Shown here: positions 26,642-36,965 of the stretch, one piece after another
Layout of the letters: every line of letters starts with the position of its first letter
How positions within the stretch are numbered: the first letter of the stretch is position 1
Assembly: GCF_008035925.1 (NCBI RefSeq)
Contig: NZ_CP036264.1
Span: 5,888,402-5,952,401, forward strand
DNA length: 64,000 bases
Source: Stieleria maiorica
Lineage (GTDB): Bacteria > Planctomycetota > Planctomycetia > Pirellulales > Pirellulaceae
Direction: 5' to 3'
Program-made: the position numbers and the translations under genes
The notes under the pieces: model-generated
What the model saw: only the letters and a program-made list of their open reading frames with translations
What the model was told of the DNA's origin: nothing
The model's database searches: none

Positions 26642-27736
26642 ATGAAACGTCTGATCGCCGGTTCCGTCTTCGTCCTCCTCCTTGTGGTGGGGGCGATCGG
26701 GGCGGTCGGCTACGCCAAATACCGTCAAATCCAAGCCGCCAGCTCGATGCCTCCGCCGCCGGAAATGCCCGTTGCGGTCGCTTCGGTAGCCGCGGTCGAT
26801 GCCCCCTACCGACGCAACAGCATGGTGATCGGCACCGCGCTGGCACCGCAATCGGTCACGTTAAGCAATGAGTTGACGGGGGTGGTGACCGAAGTCGGTG
26901 TCAAACCGGGCGACCTGGTGCGTCGCGGCGACGTCCTGTTCCGATTCGACACCGAGCTGGAATCCGCGGAACTCAAGAGTGCACTGGCCACCCGCAAACT
27001 GGCCGAAGATGCCTTGGCGCGAAACGAACGGCTGAAACGCTCCGGAGCCGGCAGTGAACAACTGTTGGAAGAAGCGACGGCCGACCTGTCCCGATCGATC
27101 GCGGAAGTCGAGCGGCTCGAAGCGCTGATCAAGAAGAAAACACTTCTCGCCCCATTCGACGCCCGCGTCGGGCTGTTCGACCTTCATCCCGGCCAGTACT
27201 TGGCCGCCGGCAGCGAGATCACCGAACTGTCCGGGCTGGACGACTTCTTAAACGTCGACTTTGCGATGCCGCAAGCGGTGGCCGCTTCGGTCGGTGCCGG
27301 TGACACGGTCGAGCTGTTACTTCCGGCGGCGGCCGAACCGCTGGAATCAAAAATCATCGCCGTCGATGCCTCCGCCAACCTGCAATCAAGGTCCTTGCTG
27401 GCCCGGGCCAGACTGAATCAACCGCCGACGACGCTGCACCCCGGAGATTCGGTCAAGGTTCGGATCCCCTTCGGTCCGCAAATCCCGGCGGTCACCGTTC
27501 CGTCGACCGCGATCCGACGCGGCCCGACGGGCACGACTGTCTTCGTCGCGGTTGAAAGCGAAGGCCGATTGCGGGCCGAGTCGCGCGCGGTTGTCGTGCT
27601 GGGCAGCGACGGCTCCCGAACCTGGATCGCCGACGGCGTCGCGGCCGGTGACACGGTGATCACGGACGGTTCATTCAAGGTCAGCGAAGGACGCTTGCTG
27701 GCCACCGGCCCAACGGCCACGGGAGGCACTTCTTGA
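26642..27736 (+). CDS. RND efflux periplasmic adaptor (membrane fusion protein)
   Basis: A 364-residue membrane fusion protein. It has one N-terminal membrane segment. A lipoyl/barrel-sandwich half begins V-T-L-S-N-E-L-T-G-V-V-T-E-V-G-V-K-P-G. A coiled-coil hairpin of about 60 residues follows, then the second lipoyl half F-D-A-R-V-G and beta-barrel domains. It bridges an inner-membrane RND pump to an outer-membrane channel. Its stop overlaps the pump start as TGATG. No TolC-like gene is in the window. Confidence 0.92.
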   Translation: MKRLIAGSVFVLLLVVGAIGAVGYAKYRQIQAASSMPPPPEMPVAVASVAAVDAPYRRNSMVIGTALAPQSVTLSNELTGVVTEVGVKPGDLVRRGDVLFRFDTELESAELKSALATRKLAEDALARNERLKRSGAGSEQLLEEATADLSRSIAEVERLEALIKKKTLLAPFDARVGLFDLHPGQYLAAGSEITELSGLDDFLNVDFAMPQAVAASVGAGDTVELLLPAAAEPLESKIIAVDASANLQSRSLLARARLNQPPTTLHPGDSVKVRIPFGPQIPAVTVPSTAIRRGPTGTTVFVAVESEGRLRAESRAVVVLGSDGSRTWIADGVAAGDTVITDGSFKVSEGRLLATGPTATGGTS

Positions 27737-30700
27737 TGCACGAGCCAAATGGCGCGCCGCCGCGCCGCGCGATCACCGATCTGTTCATTCGCCACCCGGT
27801 GCTGGCCGTCGTCGCCAATTCGATCCTGGTCATCATCGGACTTCGCTGCGCGATGTCGCTGCCGGTCCAACAGTTTCCGAAACTGGAAAGCAGTTCGATC
27901 ACCGTCACCACGCTGTACTACGGGGCGAGCGCCGAAACCGTCCGCGGCTTCCTGACCACGCCGATCGAACAAGCCGTATCGTCGATCGCCGGCGTCGACA
28001 CGATCGAATCGACCAGCGTCGCCGGCATCAGCACGATCACCGTCAAGCTGCAACTCAATCACGATTCCACACGGGCGCTCGCGGAAGTCAACGCTCGACT
28101 GAGCCAGATTCGGTCACAGTTGCCCGACCAAGCCGAGCCGCCGACGGTCGATCTGGCACGGGCCGACAAACCCTATGCGACGTTTTACATCAGCTTCACG
28201 TCGGATCGTTTCGACATCCCCGAGTTGACCGATTTCCTGGCCCGCAACGTCCAACCCCGGTTGGCGACCGTCCGCGGCGTCCAACGCGTCGGGGTCGAAG
28301 CCGGACAGACGCCGGCGATGCGGATTTGGATTTCCCCGCAGCGATTGGCGGAGTTGAACCTGACCCCCGGCGACGTCTACCAAGCCCTCCAGCGGAATAA
28401 TTTCCTGGCCGCCATCGGGCAGGTCAAAAGCGAATCGATTCAAATCGACTTGTTGACCAACACGGACCTGCGTAACGTCGAAGAGTTCGGTGACCTGATC
28501 GTTTCGCAAACCGACGATTCGATCGTGCGGTTGCAAGACGTCGCCGAAGTGCAATTGGGTTCGGAAGAGCCGACGGCCACGGCGATGTATCGCGGCGAGA
28601 AAGCGGTTTACCTGAGCGTCTGGCCGCTGCCGGGCAGCAACGAAATCGAAGTCTCCGACGCCGTCGCGGTGGCGATGTCCCAGATCCAGCCGCGATTGCC
28701 CTCCCACGTCGACATGCAGATGGCGTACGACGGCACAAAATTCATGCGCAAGGCGCTCTCGGAAATCTTTACGACCTTGCTGGAAACCGTCGGGATCGTC
28801 GCCCTGGTCGTGTTCCTGTTCATGGGATCGCTGCGTTCGGCCTTGGTCCCCTTGGTCGCCATGCCGGTCTCGCTGATCGGTGCCGCCGTCGTGATGTTTT
28901 TGTTGGGCTTTTCGCTCAACCTGCTCACTCTGTTGGCCATCGTCCTGTCGGTCGGTCTGGTCGTCGACGACGCCATCGTCGTCGTTGAAAACGTCCAGCG
29001 TCACCTCCGCCAGGGCCTGTCCAAAAAGTCTGCGGCGCTGGTCGGGGCACGCGAACTGGTCGGTCCCGTGATCGCCATGACGATCACGCTGGCGACCGTG
29101 TACGCACCGATCGGGTTTCAGTCGGGATTGACCGGCATGCTGTTCCGAGAATTCGCGTTCACACTGGCCGCCGCCGTGATCGTTTCCGGAATCGTCGCGG
29201 TGACATTGTCGCCGATCATGAGCGGGGTGTTGTTACAGGCCGAAGAACGCGAGGGGCGGCTGAGCCGGTTGACCGCAGGGTTTTTTGAACGACTGCAGTC
29301 CGTGTATGCGCGGATGTTGGTTTGGGTGCTCGATCTGCGTTGGTCGATCGCCGCCGCCACGTTGATCACCGCCCTGGCAGCCGTCCCGCTGTACATGTTT
29401 TCCGGGAAAGAACTGGCACCGATCGAAGACGAGGGGGCGATCTCGTTGGTCGTCAGCGCCGCCCCCGATTCGACGCTGAACGCATCGACCCGCTGGGCCG
29501 GTGAGTTGGCCGAAACGTTGCAGGCGATCCCGGAAACCGATTACATGTGGTCATTGGTCACCGCCGGCGGTGGATTCGGCGGCGTGATCACCAAGGATTG
29601 GGACCAACGTGAGCGCGACACCCAATCGATGCTCCCCGAAGTCTACGGCATCGCGTCGCAAAGTGTCGGGCTGGAAGCGTTTCCGGTCTTGGTGCCGCCG
29701 CTTCCCGGTGCCGGGCAGTTCGACGTCGAGGTCGTCATCAAAAGCGATGCGCCCACGCAGCAACGACTTCAATGGTCCCAGCAGATCATGCAACAAGCCG
29801 GCCAGTCGGGCATGTTCATGTTCGTCGACTCGGATTTGAAATTCGATCTGCCCCAGGCCCGGGTGATCGTCGATCGCGAAGTGTTGGCCGACTTGGGACT
29901 CGACCAGGCCGCGGTGGGGCGTGAACTGGGCGTTTTGTTGGGCGGCGGCGAGGTCAACCGATTCAACTTCTTCGACCGCTCGTACCGCGTCATTCCACAA
30001 CTGGATGCCCGCCAACGTGAAGACGTCGGGTCGTTGATGGACTTAAAAATCCGCAACCCGGCCGGTGAGTTGATTCCCGTTTCGGCGTTTGCTTCGATCG
30101 AACCGGTGACCGCGCCACGCAGCCTGAACCGTTTCGGACAACAAGACTCGCTCAAGATCTCCGCGGCCGTTCTGCCCGGTGTGACCAAGGCGACGGGCCT
30201 GGACGCCATCGAACAGATCGCACGCGACGTCACCGGCGCCGTTGCTGAAATCGACTACGCCGGCGAGTCACGTCAAATCCGAAACGAGGGTTCCAAGTTG
30301 GCCGGGACGCTGGGGTTCGCCTTGGTGCTGATCTATCTGGTGCTTGCCGCCCAGTTCCATTCGTTTCGCGACCCGCTGGTCGTGCTGCTCGGTTCGGTTC
30401 CGCCGGCGATCACCGGTGTTTTGGTGCTGACCTGTTTGGATTTCACGACGATCAACATCTACTCTCAAGTCGGACTGATCACGCTGGTCGGTTTGGTCGC
30501 CAAGAACGGCATCTTGATCGTCGAATTTGCCAACATGCTGCGGCACGACGGCTGGGAGAAACGGGCCGCGATCATGCACGCGGCGCAAACACGACTGCGC
30601 CCGGTATTGATGACGTCGGCCGCCACCATCTTGGGCCACTTTCCGTTGGTCTTGGTCACCGGTGCGGGGGCCGAAGCCCGAAACAGCATCGGAATCATCT

Positions 30701-30870
30701 TGGTGGCCGGCATGGCCCTGGGGACGCTGTTGACCCTGGCGGTCGTTCCCGCGCTGTACCTGATCGTCAGCACTAATCGACGGCTTGACGGTGATGCATC
30801 GCAGCCGGAACCGTCGGCCCAGTCGCCGCGTCGCGAAACCCCCGCCGTTGGCGAATTGGAACTCGTCTGA
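27736..30870 (+). CDS. RND efflux transporter
   Basis: A 1044-residue AcrB/MexB-type or HAE1-like pump with 12 membrane spans in two halves and large periplasmic loops. The helix-4 proton-relay motif L-V-V-D-D-A-I-V-V-V-E-N and the late G-L-V-A-K-N-G-I-L-I-V-E are intact. A TTG at 27733 precedes the chosen ATG at 27736; the ATG overlaps the adaptor stop. Together the two genes form a tripartite efflux system lacking the outer-membrane component here. Substrate cannot be inferred. Confidence 0.93.
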   Translation: MHEPNGAPPRRAITDLFIRHPVLAVVANSILVIIGLRCAMSLPVQQFPKLESSSITVTTLYYGASAETVRGFLTTPIEQAVSSIAGVDTIESTSVAGISTITVKLQLNHDSTRALAEVNARLSQIRSQLPDQAEPPTVDLARADKPYATFYISFTSDRFDIPELTDFLARNVQPRLATVRGVQRVGVEAGQTPAMRIWISPQRLAELNLTPGDVYQALQRNNFLAAIGQVKSESIQIDLLTNTDLRNVEEFGDLIVSQTDDSIVRLQDVAEVQLGSEEPTATAMYRGEKAVYLSVWPLPGSNEIEVSDAVAVAMSQIQPRLPSHVDMQMAYDGTKFMRKALSEIFTTLLETVGIVALVVFLFMGSLRSALVPLVAMPVSLIGAAVVMFLLGFSLNLLTLLAIVLSVGLVVDDAIVVVENVQRHLRQGLSKKSAALVGARELVGPVIAMTITLATVYAPIGFQSGLTGMLFREFAFTLAAAVIVSGIVAVTLSPIMSGVLLQAEEREGRLSRLTAGFFERLQSVYARMLVWVLDLRWSIAAATLITALAAVPLYMFSGKELAPIEDEGAISLVVSAAPDSTLNASTRWAGELAETLQAIPETDYMWSLVTAGGGFGGVITKDWDQRERDTQSMLPEVYGIASQSVGLEAFPVLVPPLPGAGQFDVEVVIKSDAPTQQRLQWSQQIMQQAGQSGMFMFVDSDLKFDLPQARVIVDREVLADLGLDQAAVGRELGVLLGGGEVNRFNFFDRSYRVIPQLDARQREDVGSLMDLKIRNPAGELIPVSAFASIEPVTAPRSLNRFGQQDSLKISAAVLPGVTKATGLDAIEQIARDVTGAVAEIDYAGESRQIRNEGSKLAGTLGFALVLIYLVLAAQFHSFRDPLVVLLGSVPPAITGVLVLTCLDFTTINIYSQVGLITLVGLVAKNGILIVEFANMLRHDGWEKRAAIMHAAQTRLRPVLMTSAATILGHFPLVLVTGAGAEARNSIGIILVAGMALGTLLTLAVVPALYLIVSTNRRLDGDASQPEPSAQSPRRETPAVGELELV

Positions 30871-31022
30871 CCCGACGCGTACAATTGCCACAGCGAGCCT
30901 AGCCCCCAGTGGTGACGTCGTGCCGATCACCAGGCACGGCGAGACGCTGCTGCCCCGCGCTACGTTGACGCACTCACGCTCCCCAGAGCATCAAGTCCAC
31001 GCACCTTGAACGACTCGACGCG

Positions 31023-32273
31023 ATGCATACGATGATCCCCCGATGTGTCTGGCTGCTGGCGATCGGATCCCTGTTGCAAACGGCGATCGCCGCCCAGGAT
31101 CCCGTCGCAATTGATCCGCCCCGGACGCTGATCCTGGATGCCCAGGGAATGGCTGGCCAGTACGCCCGATGGCAGGATTCTGGCGACAGCGTCCCGCCGG
31201 CGATTGAAAACTTGCGACGTGAGGCCGACGAGTGTCGGACCGAAGGCCCCTGGACGGTCGTTTCCAAGTCAATCGTTCCACCCAGCGGTGATAAACACGA
31301 CTACATCAGCGTGGGCCCCTACTGGTGGCCCGACCCCGCCAAACCCGACGGCAAGCCTTACATTCGCCGCGACGGTGAAGTGAATCCGGAGCGGATGGAA
31401 TACGACAATGTAGGGCTGAAGAAGACCTGCGGTAATAGTTTGACCCTGGCGCTAGCTTGGTACTACACCCGCAACCCCGATGATGCCCGACACGCCGCGG
31501 AGTTGCTGCGAACTTGGTTCGTGCGCCCGGAAACGGCGATGAACCCGAATCTCAACTTCGGACAAGCCATCCCCGGAAGAACGACTGGACGAGGGATCGG
31601 GATCATCGACACCGCCTGCCTGATCGGAGCGGTCGACGCCGCATTGCTGTTGGAAACGTCCCCCGCCTGGACAGACGCCGACGCGCGGTCGCTGCGGCAG
31701 TGGTTTGCGCAGTATTTGCATTGGCTTCGCCACAGCAAACACGGTCGTGACGAAGACCGGACGAAAAACAATCACGCGACCTGGTACGACGCCCAAGTTG
31801 CCTGCTTCGCCCTGTACGCCGGCCAGCCTGATGTCGCCCGCGAAGTCTTGCGAAACGTCGCCGAGCGTCGCATCAAATCCCAGATCCGCGATGACGGATC
31901 ACAACCCCACGAACTGGCACGGACCAAATCGTGGGACTATTCCGTGATGAACCTCAAGGCGTTCATCAACCTGGCCACGCTGGCCGATCACGTCGACGTC
32001 GATTTGTGGAACCATCACTCCGATAACGCGGGCGGAATTCGAGACGCGCTGGACTTCTTAATCCCCTTCGCTCTGTCAGAAAGCGATTGGAAACACGAAC
32101 AAATCACTCCGCTGGACGGCGCCAAGCTCGCTGAATTGCTCCGCCGCGCTGCCATTGCCTATCAGGAACCCAAATACGAAACGCTTCTCCATCGCTTGGC
32201 TCCTGACGACCAACCGACCGACGCGCGATTTCAATTGACTCACCCTGCCATCCACCTCCAGGCTCATCCCTGA
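31023..32273 (+). CDS. Secreted alginate lyase-family protein (PL5-like)
   Basis: A 416-residue protein with a signal peptide ending near I-A-A-Q. The alpha/alpha-barrel signature Y-W-W-P-D-P, then C-G-N-S-L, and especially K-N-N-H-A-T-W-Y-D-A-Q match the alginate lyase family, where the Asn-His pair lies in the active site. It would degrade mannuronate-rich alginate or a similar uronan in the periplasm. It lies alone, about 150 bases after the RND gene. Other families sharing this fold (heparinase-like) are possible. Confidence 0.88.
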   Translation: MHTMIPRCVWLLAIGSLLQTAIAAQDPVAIDPPRTLILDAQGMAGQYARWQDSGDSVPPAIENLRREADECRTEGPWTVVSKSIVPPSGDKHDYISVGPYWWPDPAKPDGKPYIRRDGEVNPERMEYDNVGLKKTCGNSLTLALAWYYTRNPDDARHAAELLRTWFVRPETAMNPNLNFGQAIPGRTTGRGIGIIDTACLIGAVDAALLLETSPAWTDADARSLRQWFAQYLHWLRHSKHGRDEDRTKNNHATWYDAQVACFALYAGQPDVAREVLRNVAERRIKSQIRDDGSQPHELARTKSWDYSVMNLKAFINLATLADHVDVDLWNHHSDNAGGIRDALDFLIPFALSESDWKHEQITPLDGAKLAELLRRAAIAYQEPKYETLLHRLAPDDQPTDARFQLTHPAIHLQAHP

Positions 32274-32367
32274 CCCGCATCTTCCTGTTTCGACTGCTGT
32301 ATTTCTGACCCGTTTATTCTGTCACGTCCAATCCGACCTTCCCGTACTCACCCCAACAGGCATCACA

Positions 32368-33390
32368 ATGCGTCGACTGAGCACGTTCTGGTTTGCGGTT
32401 GCCATCTGTATCGGATTCGTCTGCCGTGGGGAGGACGCCATGGAACCGCTGCCGATCCAACTGGTCGGCAAGTCGTTCAAGGCCGCCGATTCTCTGGACA
32501 TCGGTCATGAACCTTCCGAAGATGCGCTGGCGTGTTTGAACGGATTGACGTGGAAGCCGTCACCCTTTGAGACCGAGTGCAATGCGCCGGATCGTCTGCG
32601 TGGCGACGTCACGGTACGTTTTCCATCTCCCATCGATACCGGTGATCCGCAGAACGACTTGGTGTCGATGGAATGGTACATCGCCCGAGACCAACAACAG
32701 CGTCCCAAACGGGCCGGCGCGGTGGTTGTGGTTCACGAAACCAGCAGCAGCATGGCGGTCGGACGGATGTTCGCGCACGGGTTCCAGCATTGCGGTTTCC
32801 ATGCGTTTCTAATTCACCTGCCGCACTACGGCAAACGTCGGATCGACGGCCAAAAGCCGGACGACGCGTTTTTCTTTTCCGCGATGCGTCAAGCGATCGC
32901 CGATGTGCGACGAGCCCGGGATGCGGTCGCCAGCCTGCCTGTGGTGGATCCCGACTGCATTTCGCTTCAAGGCACCAGTTTGGGCGGATTTGTATCGGCC
33001 ACCGCGGCGTCGATCGACAACGGTTACGACAATGTGTTCATCACGCTCGCCGGCGGCGACCTGTTGAACGTGATCGAAAACGGAGCCAAAGACGCCGCCA
33101 AAGTCCGCGCGCGGTTGGAGCGTGCGGGGCTGGTGGGCGACCAGCTTCGATCGCTCGTCCACCAAATCGAACCGACCCGCATCGCCCACCGCCTGGACCC
33201 CGACCGCACCTGGATCTATTCCGCCACCCTGGACACCGTCGTCCCGATGTCCAGTGCTAACGCGCTTGCCACCGCAGCCAAACTCAATTCATCCCATCAC
33301 GTCAAACTGTTGGCCAACCATTACTCCGGCATCATCTACCTGCCCGCGATCATCGACCAGATGCGAAAGCAGATCGAATCGACCAAATAG
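32368..33390 (+). CDS. Secreted alpha/beta hydrolase
   Basis: A 340-residue alpha/beta-hydrolase with a signal peptide (hydrophobic run up to F-V-C-R-G-E). The nucleophile elbow is G-T-S-L-G-G, with D-R-T-W-I-Y-S and a late H-Y-S-G in the usual positions for acid and histidine. The family includes acetyl esterases and peptidases. It follows the alginate lyase by about 95 bases and may deacetylate or cleave algal polysaccharide products (inference). Identification of the substrate is not possible. Confidence 0.8.
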   Translation: MRRLSTFWFAVAICIGFVCRGEDAMEPLPIQLVGKSFKAADSLDIGHEPSEDALACLNGLTWKPSPFETECNAPDRLRGDVTVRFPSPIDTGDPQNDLVSMEWYIARDQQQRPKRAGAVVVVHETSSSMAVGRMFAHGFQHCGFHAFLIHLPHYGKRRIDGQKPDDAFFFSAMRQAIADVRRARDAVASLPVVDPDCISLQGTSLGGFVSATAASIDNGYDNVFITLAGGDLLNVIENGAKDAAKVRARLERAGLVGDQLRSLVHQIEPTRIAHRLDPDRTWIYSATLDTVVPMSSANALATAAKLNSSHHVKLLANHYSGIIYLPAIIDQMRKQIESTK

Positions 33391-33680
33391 CCCTCCAAAC
33401 CAACACCCCGCCCACCTCGCGAGTGAGATTAGTCGACGTCCTCTCCGAGGTCGTCGCTGAGGGAAGCTTCGCCTCCGGGGCGACGAGTTCGGAGAACACG
33501 TCGACACTACCCGAGCCGATGATGATATTGTCGGCTTTCGCTGCGCGCTCGATGATTATGAACAACGGTAACAAAACAAGTTGACTTGGGCTCTCGCATC
33601 GCCCATTATAGACGCCGTGACTGAATTACACCGCAAGGCGACACCTTCCGTTCCTACTTTCCTCGGGATGAGGCGAATCG
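33391..33680. other. Intergenic region
   Basis: About 290 bases with no recognisable gene. An imperfect palindrome around 33438-33495 combines CCTCTCCGAGG-type and CGAGTTCGGAG arms and may terminate the hydrolase transcript. I see no clear promoter. Confidence 0.4.
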
Positions 33681-34505
33681 ATGGCAACCGCAACAACGCT
33701 GGCGCTGTTTCTACTCGTCTGCCAAGTTGCAGTCGGCGATAAAGTTGCGACCGTCCACGACAGCCCGGACGAACGTTTGACCTACATGCGAACCACGGGC
33801 GGCTCCTACGAAGTCACCGTCGACACTGGCCGGACCCAAGAAGCGGTCACGTTTCGCGACAAGCCGGTGCTGCGATTCACCAATCCGGTCAGCGGCGTCG
33901 TCGACGGGGGGCTGTTTGTTTGGGAAGACAGTGCAAAACGTCCCGTCGCTGCGGCACAGATCTTTATCATTCCCGGCACCGACGACGTCTGGCTGCACGA
34001 GTTTCAGTCCTTGTCCACCCGGCCGCTGCGATTCCAATACAACGGGCGGTCTGCATGGGCACCTGCCACCGCCGGCGTCTCGTTTGAATCGATTCCCGGC
34101 GCGCCCCAGCCCGCCGCCACACCAGCCGCCCGCTTGCTTCAAATGCGTCGTCTCGTCCGTCGCATTTCCGCGCAGGATGACTTCGAAGGCGGCGACGAAG
34201 ACCGCTTGCGGCTGATGACCACGCCGATCGCACGCTACCACGATGATTCCACGATCGACGGTGCCGTGTTCGTGTTTGCCCATGGCACCGATCCCGAACT
34301 GTTCGTGATCATCGAAGCACGCTCTCCCCAAAACAAACAGGCCTCCTCGACAGACGCCACCTGGAATGTCGCGTTGGCCCCGATGACCTCCTACGCGCTG
34401 CGAGCCGAACTGGACGGCAAACCCTATTGGAGCGTCCAGTGGCGGAAAGAGCCGATTCCCGTCACGGCGACCTTTAAAAACTTTGTCTTCCCGCCGACGC
34501 ACTAG
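33681..34505 (+). CDS. Secreted conserved planctomycete hypothetical protein
   Basis: A 274-residue protein with an N-terminal signal peptide (hydrophobic run to V-A-V-G-D). The rest is beta-rich, with a central Ala/Pro-rich linker (P-A-A-T-P-A-A-R) near residue 150. Patterns such as F-V-F-A-H-G-T-D-P-E-L-F-V-I-I-E-A and the C-terminal W-S-V-Q-W look like a conserved exported family common in planctomycetes. No catalytic motif is evident. It is monocistronic and its function is unknown. Confidence 0.75.
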   Translation: MATATTLALFLLVCQVAVGDKVATVHDSPDERLTYMRTTGGSYEVTVDTGRTQEAVTFRDKPVLRFTNPVSGVVDGGLFVWEDSAKRPVAAAQIFIIPGTDDVWLHEFQSLSTRPLRFQYNGRSAWAPATAGVSFESIPGAPQPAATPAARLLQMRRLVRRISAQDDFEGGDEDRLRLMTTPIARYHDDSTIDGAVFVFAHGTDPELFVIIEARSPQNKQASSTDATWNVALAPMTSYALRAELDGKPYWSVQWRKEPIPVTATFKNFVFPPTH

Positions 34506-34679
34506 CTCGCCAGTGCCACACCGAAGCGAACGCTGTGGGAGAGACATAAAGCGTCTCCGAACGTTGATTCGATCGTTCATTAAATCCGTCATTGCAAAAC
34601 CCGACGCACGACTGAGAATACTGTCCCTCGCACGATCGCAAGAGAATCCACGTCGTGAAACAAACGGGATAAAACAGTC

Positions 34680-35915
34680 ATGGAAAGGGTCACGATTCGG
34701 CCGCCATCGCGTCTCCCAGGTCTATCACCTGCAATCGGGTTGCCCCTCGTTTTGGTTTGGTTCGCGTTGCTGTGCCTGGTTCCCGATCCGCGGCCGTTGG
34801 GAGCCCCCGACGCCGCGGTCTCGGTCGTCGGCAAACTGACCGGATTGTCAGAAGCGTCCTCTCGAGCTGCGACGGCCATCGCGTTGCGTGTCATTTCAAT
34901 CGCGATGCTCGGCTTTCTGGTGGCGCTCGCTGCCAGCCGTCGACCGCTGTGGCAATCGGCACTCATCGCGCTCCCTGTCGCGTCCCCCCTGGCTGTCGCA
35001 TCGCTGTGGATCAACCATGGCTACTTTCCGATCCCGTCACAAATCAAGCTTGCGATCGCCTCTGCCGTTATCGGTGTGGCCGCCGGGCTCGCTCTGAGAA
35101 AGAGTCTGGTCGCCAGGATCTCGCTGGCCGTGATCCTGTGCGGTCTGTTCCTTTGGGGCATCCCGCACGGCATCTCAAACGATTTGGATCGCAGTGCTCG
35201 AATCACGGGCCAGCACGTTTTGGCACACGTCGACGAGATTCCTGCCGGTGACGACGGCTTTGCCGAGTGCGTTGCGCTGGCGTTTCGTTTCGCCGCAAAG
35301 AATTCCGACGCGGCCGATCCGGTCCACACGAACCAGGCGGCGATCCTCGCACTCGGCGTCATCCTGGGCGATGAACATGTCGCGACCCTCGCGCGACGCT
35401 CGCTGGATGACTCCCACCACGGCGCGATCAGTCGACTTCGCCAGAAAGTCAAACTGCACGGCCGCGGCGATTTACCGCGACACTTTTGGGTCAGCGCATC
35501 GCTGACCTTGTTGGCCGATGGAAACCGCTCGACGTCGGTCGGGGTGACGAAAGAGTTGATGGATTCGAACCCCGGAGGCTCGGGGTTCTCGTTCGTCGAT
35601 CTCGTCGCCGATCGCGCCGGCGTCCTGTTCGCAATGGCAGCGACCCGTGATGCCACGTCTGCCACGACGCTTCAGCAAACCATTCGTGACGGCTTAGATG
35701 CTGCGGACTATTGCCCACCGATCGAGGGCCTGCCGGAAGGGATCTCGCGGGACGAATTTCAATCGGTCTATGGCGGACTCGGCGGCGAACCGACAAAACG
35801 CATCGTCGACGAAATCACAAAGCGTCTTCGCCAGTGTCGCGTCCTAGCCGCTGATCCCCAAGCACCGATCGAGATTCTTCCGAAGATGCAATCCGGCCCT
35901 ATCGCGATCGAATGA
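34680..35915 (+). CDS. Membrane protein with helical repeats, unknown function
   Basis: A 411-residue protein with four or five hydrophobic segments in the first 165 residues, then a soluble alpha-helical region. The N-terminal half begins M-E-R-V-T and runs through a membrane region with R-S-R-R-P-L-W in the connecting loop. The C-terminal half has Leu/Ala-rich helices with H-T-N-Q-A-A-I-L-A-L-G-V suggestive of a helical-repeat fold. No known family is recognised. It starts about 170 bases after the preceding gene. Confidence 0.7.
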   Translation: MERVTIRPPSRLPGLSPAIGLPLVLVWFALLCLVPDPRPLGAPDAAVSVVGKLTGLSEASSRAATAIALRVISIAMLGFLVALAASRRPLWQSALIALPVASPLAVASLWINHGYFPIPSQIKLAIASAVIGVAAGLALRKSLVARISLAVILCGLFLWGIPHGISNDLDRSARITGQHVLAHVDEIPAGDDGFAECVALAFRFAAKNSDAADPVHTNQAAILALGVILGDEHVATLARRSLDDSHHGAISRLRQKVKLHGRGDLPRHFWVSASLTLLADGNRSTSVGVTKELMDSNPGGSGFSFVDLVADRAGVLFAMAATRDATSATTLQQTIRDGLDAADYCPPIEGLPEGISRDEFQSVYGGLGGEPTKRIVDEITKRLRQCRVLAADPQAPIEILPKMQSGPIAIE

Positions 35916-35967
35916 CGCAACCCGCCACCCCATCTTCTTGTCACCCATTTTCCTGTCGCCCTCCTCC

Positions 35968-36063
35968 CATCATTCTGCCCCATCATTCTGCCCCATCATT
36001 CTGCCCCCATCATTCTGCCCCCATCGTTCTGCCCCCATCGTTTTGCCCCCATCGTTTTGCCCC
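35968..36063. repeat. Tandem repeat, seven 14-15-bp units
   Basis: About seven consecutive copies of CATCATTCTGCCCC-type units, the last three changed to ATCGTTTTGCCCCC. The array lies between a stop at 35915 and the end of the minus-strand gene at 36096, so it is non-coding. Variable copy number between strains would be expected. Confidence 0.85.
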
Positions 36064-36095
36064 TGCTTTTCTGTCCCTCAATTTCCTGTACCTCC

Positions 36096-36965
36096 TCAAC
36101 CGCCCTTAGCCAAATTAGCGCCAACCCACCAACCCCATTTACCCCGGGCCAGCAAACGTCGCCCCTGGTACCCTTGGTCGGCGATGTGCATGCCATCGAT
36201 GGTCGATCCGGAGGACGAATAGCGCAGGAAGATGAACGAGTGGCCGATTCCGCGGGGCCGTTGATTGTCGCGAACCAGTTCGTAGTTGGACTTGGTGCTC
36301 CAGGTTTGGATCACGGCACCGGGTTTCAGATTCCCCGCCCAGATCCCGTTCTGGTCGACCAGCGTGCCGAGCTTCGCATACGCCATCGCTCCGGCAGCCC
36401 CTTTGCCGCGATACTTTTCTGGAAGATTGAACCAGGTGTTCGTCCTGGTGTTGATAAACGATCCCCAGAGTCGGCCGAACGAGTTGCGGCTCGATAGCGA
36501 CGGAAGCGCAACGCCGACTTGATTCGCAGCGGCTTTGACGCGGTTGTACGCGATCTGGTAGCACAACCCGCCGGGGTACTTTTCACTTTCGCTCAGGTTG
36601 TTGTACAGTTCGACGACCTTGTTCCCGAACGTGTTTCCTTGTGGCTGCGAGTCGTCGCCGGGCAGAAAGATCATCCCGGATTTATTCGTCGCGTCGTATT
36701 TTGCCCCGCGAAAATGAACATACTTTTGTCCGCGCGATGGCCGGGGACATTGGACGTAGTTGACCAGATACCAATTGATCTCGGCCGATTTCAGGGTGCC
36801 GAAGTTGAACCGGATCAGTTCTTTCGCATCTAACCCATGGTCCTTTGCGATTGTGCCAAAGGTCTCGCCTTCTTTCTGGCCGACCGGGTAGGGAACCGGT
36901 TGCTTGCCGGTCGCTGCGATGGGTGGCCAAGGCGCCTTTCGCGCCGGTTCTTGAATCGTTGCCAT
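36096..36965 (-). CDS. LysM-like domain protein of unknown function
   Basis: A 289-residue soluble protein from the ATG at 36965. An N-terminal Pro-rich segment is followed by K-E-G-E-T-F-G-T-I-A-K-D-H-G-L-D-A-K-E-L-I-R-F-N, which has the spacing of a LysM carbohydrate-binding motif. The remainder contains G-F/Y-rich segments and a His in G-I-G-H-S-F-I-F-L-R that could belong to a papain-like or amidase-like hydrolase. No signal peptide is visible. Function is not assigned. Confidence 0.65.
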   Translation of the reverse strand: MATIQEPARKAPWPPIAATGKQPVPYPVGQKEGETFGTIAKDHGLDAKELIRFNFGTLKSAEINWYLVNYVQCPRPSRGQKYVHFRGAKYDATNKSGMIFLPGDDSQPQGNTFGNKVVELYNNLSESEKYPGGLCYQIAYNRVKAAANQVGVALPSLSSRNSFGRLWGSFINTRTNTWFNLPEKYRGKGAAGAMAYAKLGTLVDQNGIWAGNLKPGAVIQTWSTKSNYELVRDNQRPRGIGHSFIFLRYSSSGSTIDGMHIADQGYQGRRLLARGKWGWWVGANLAKGG

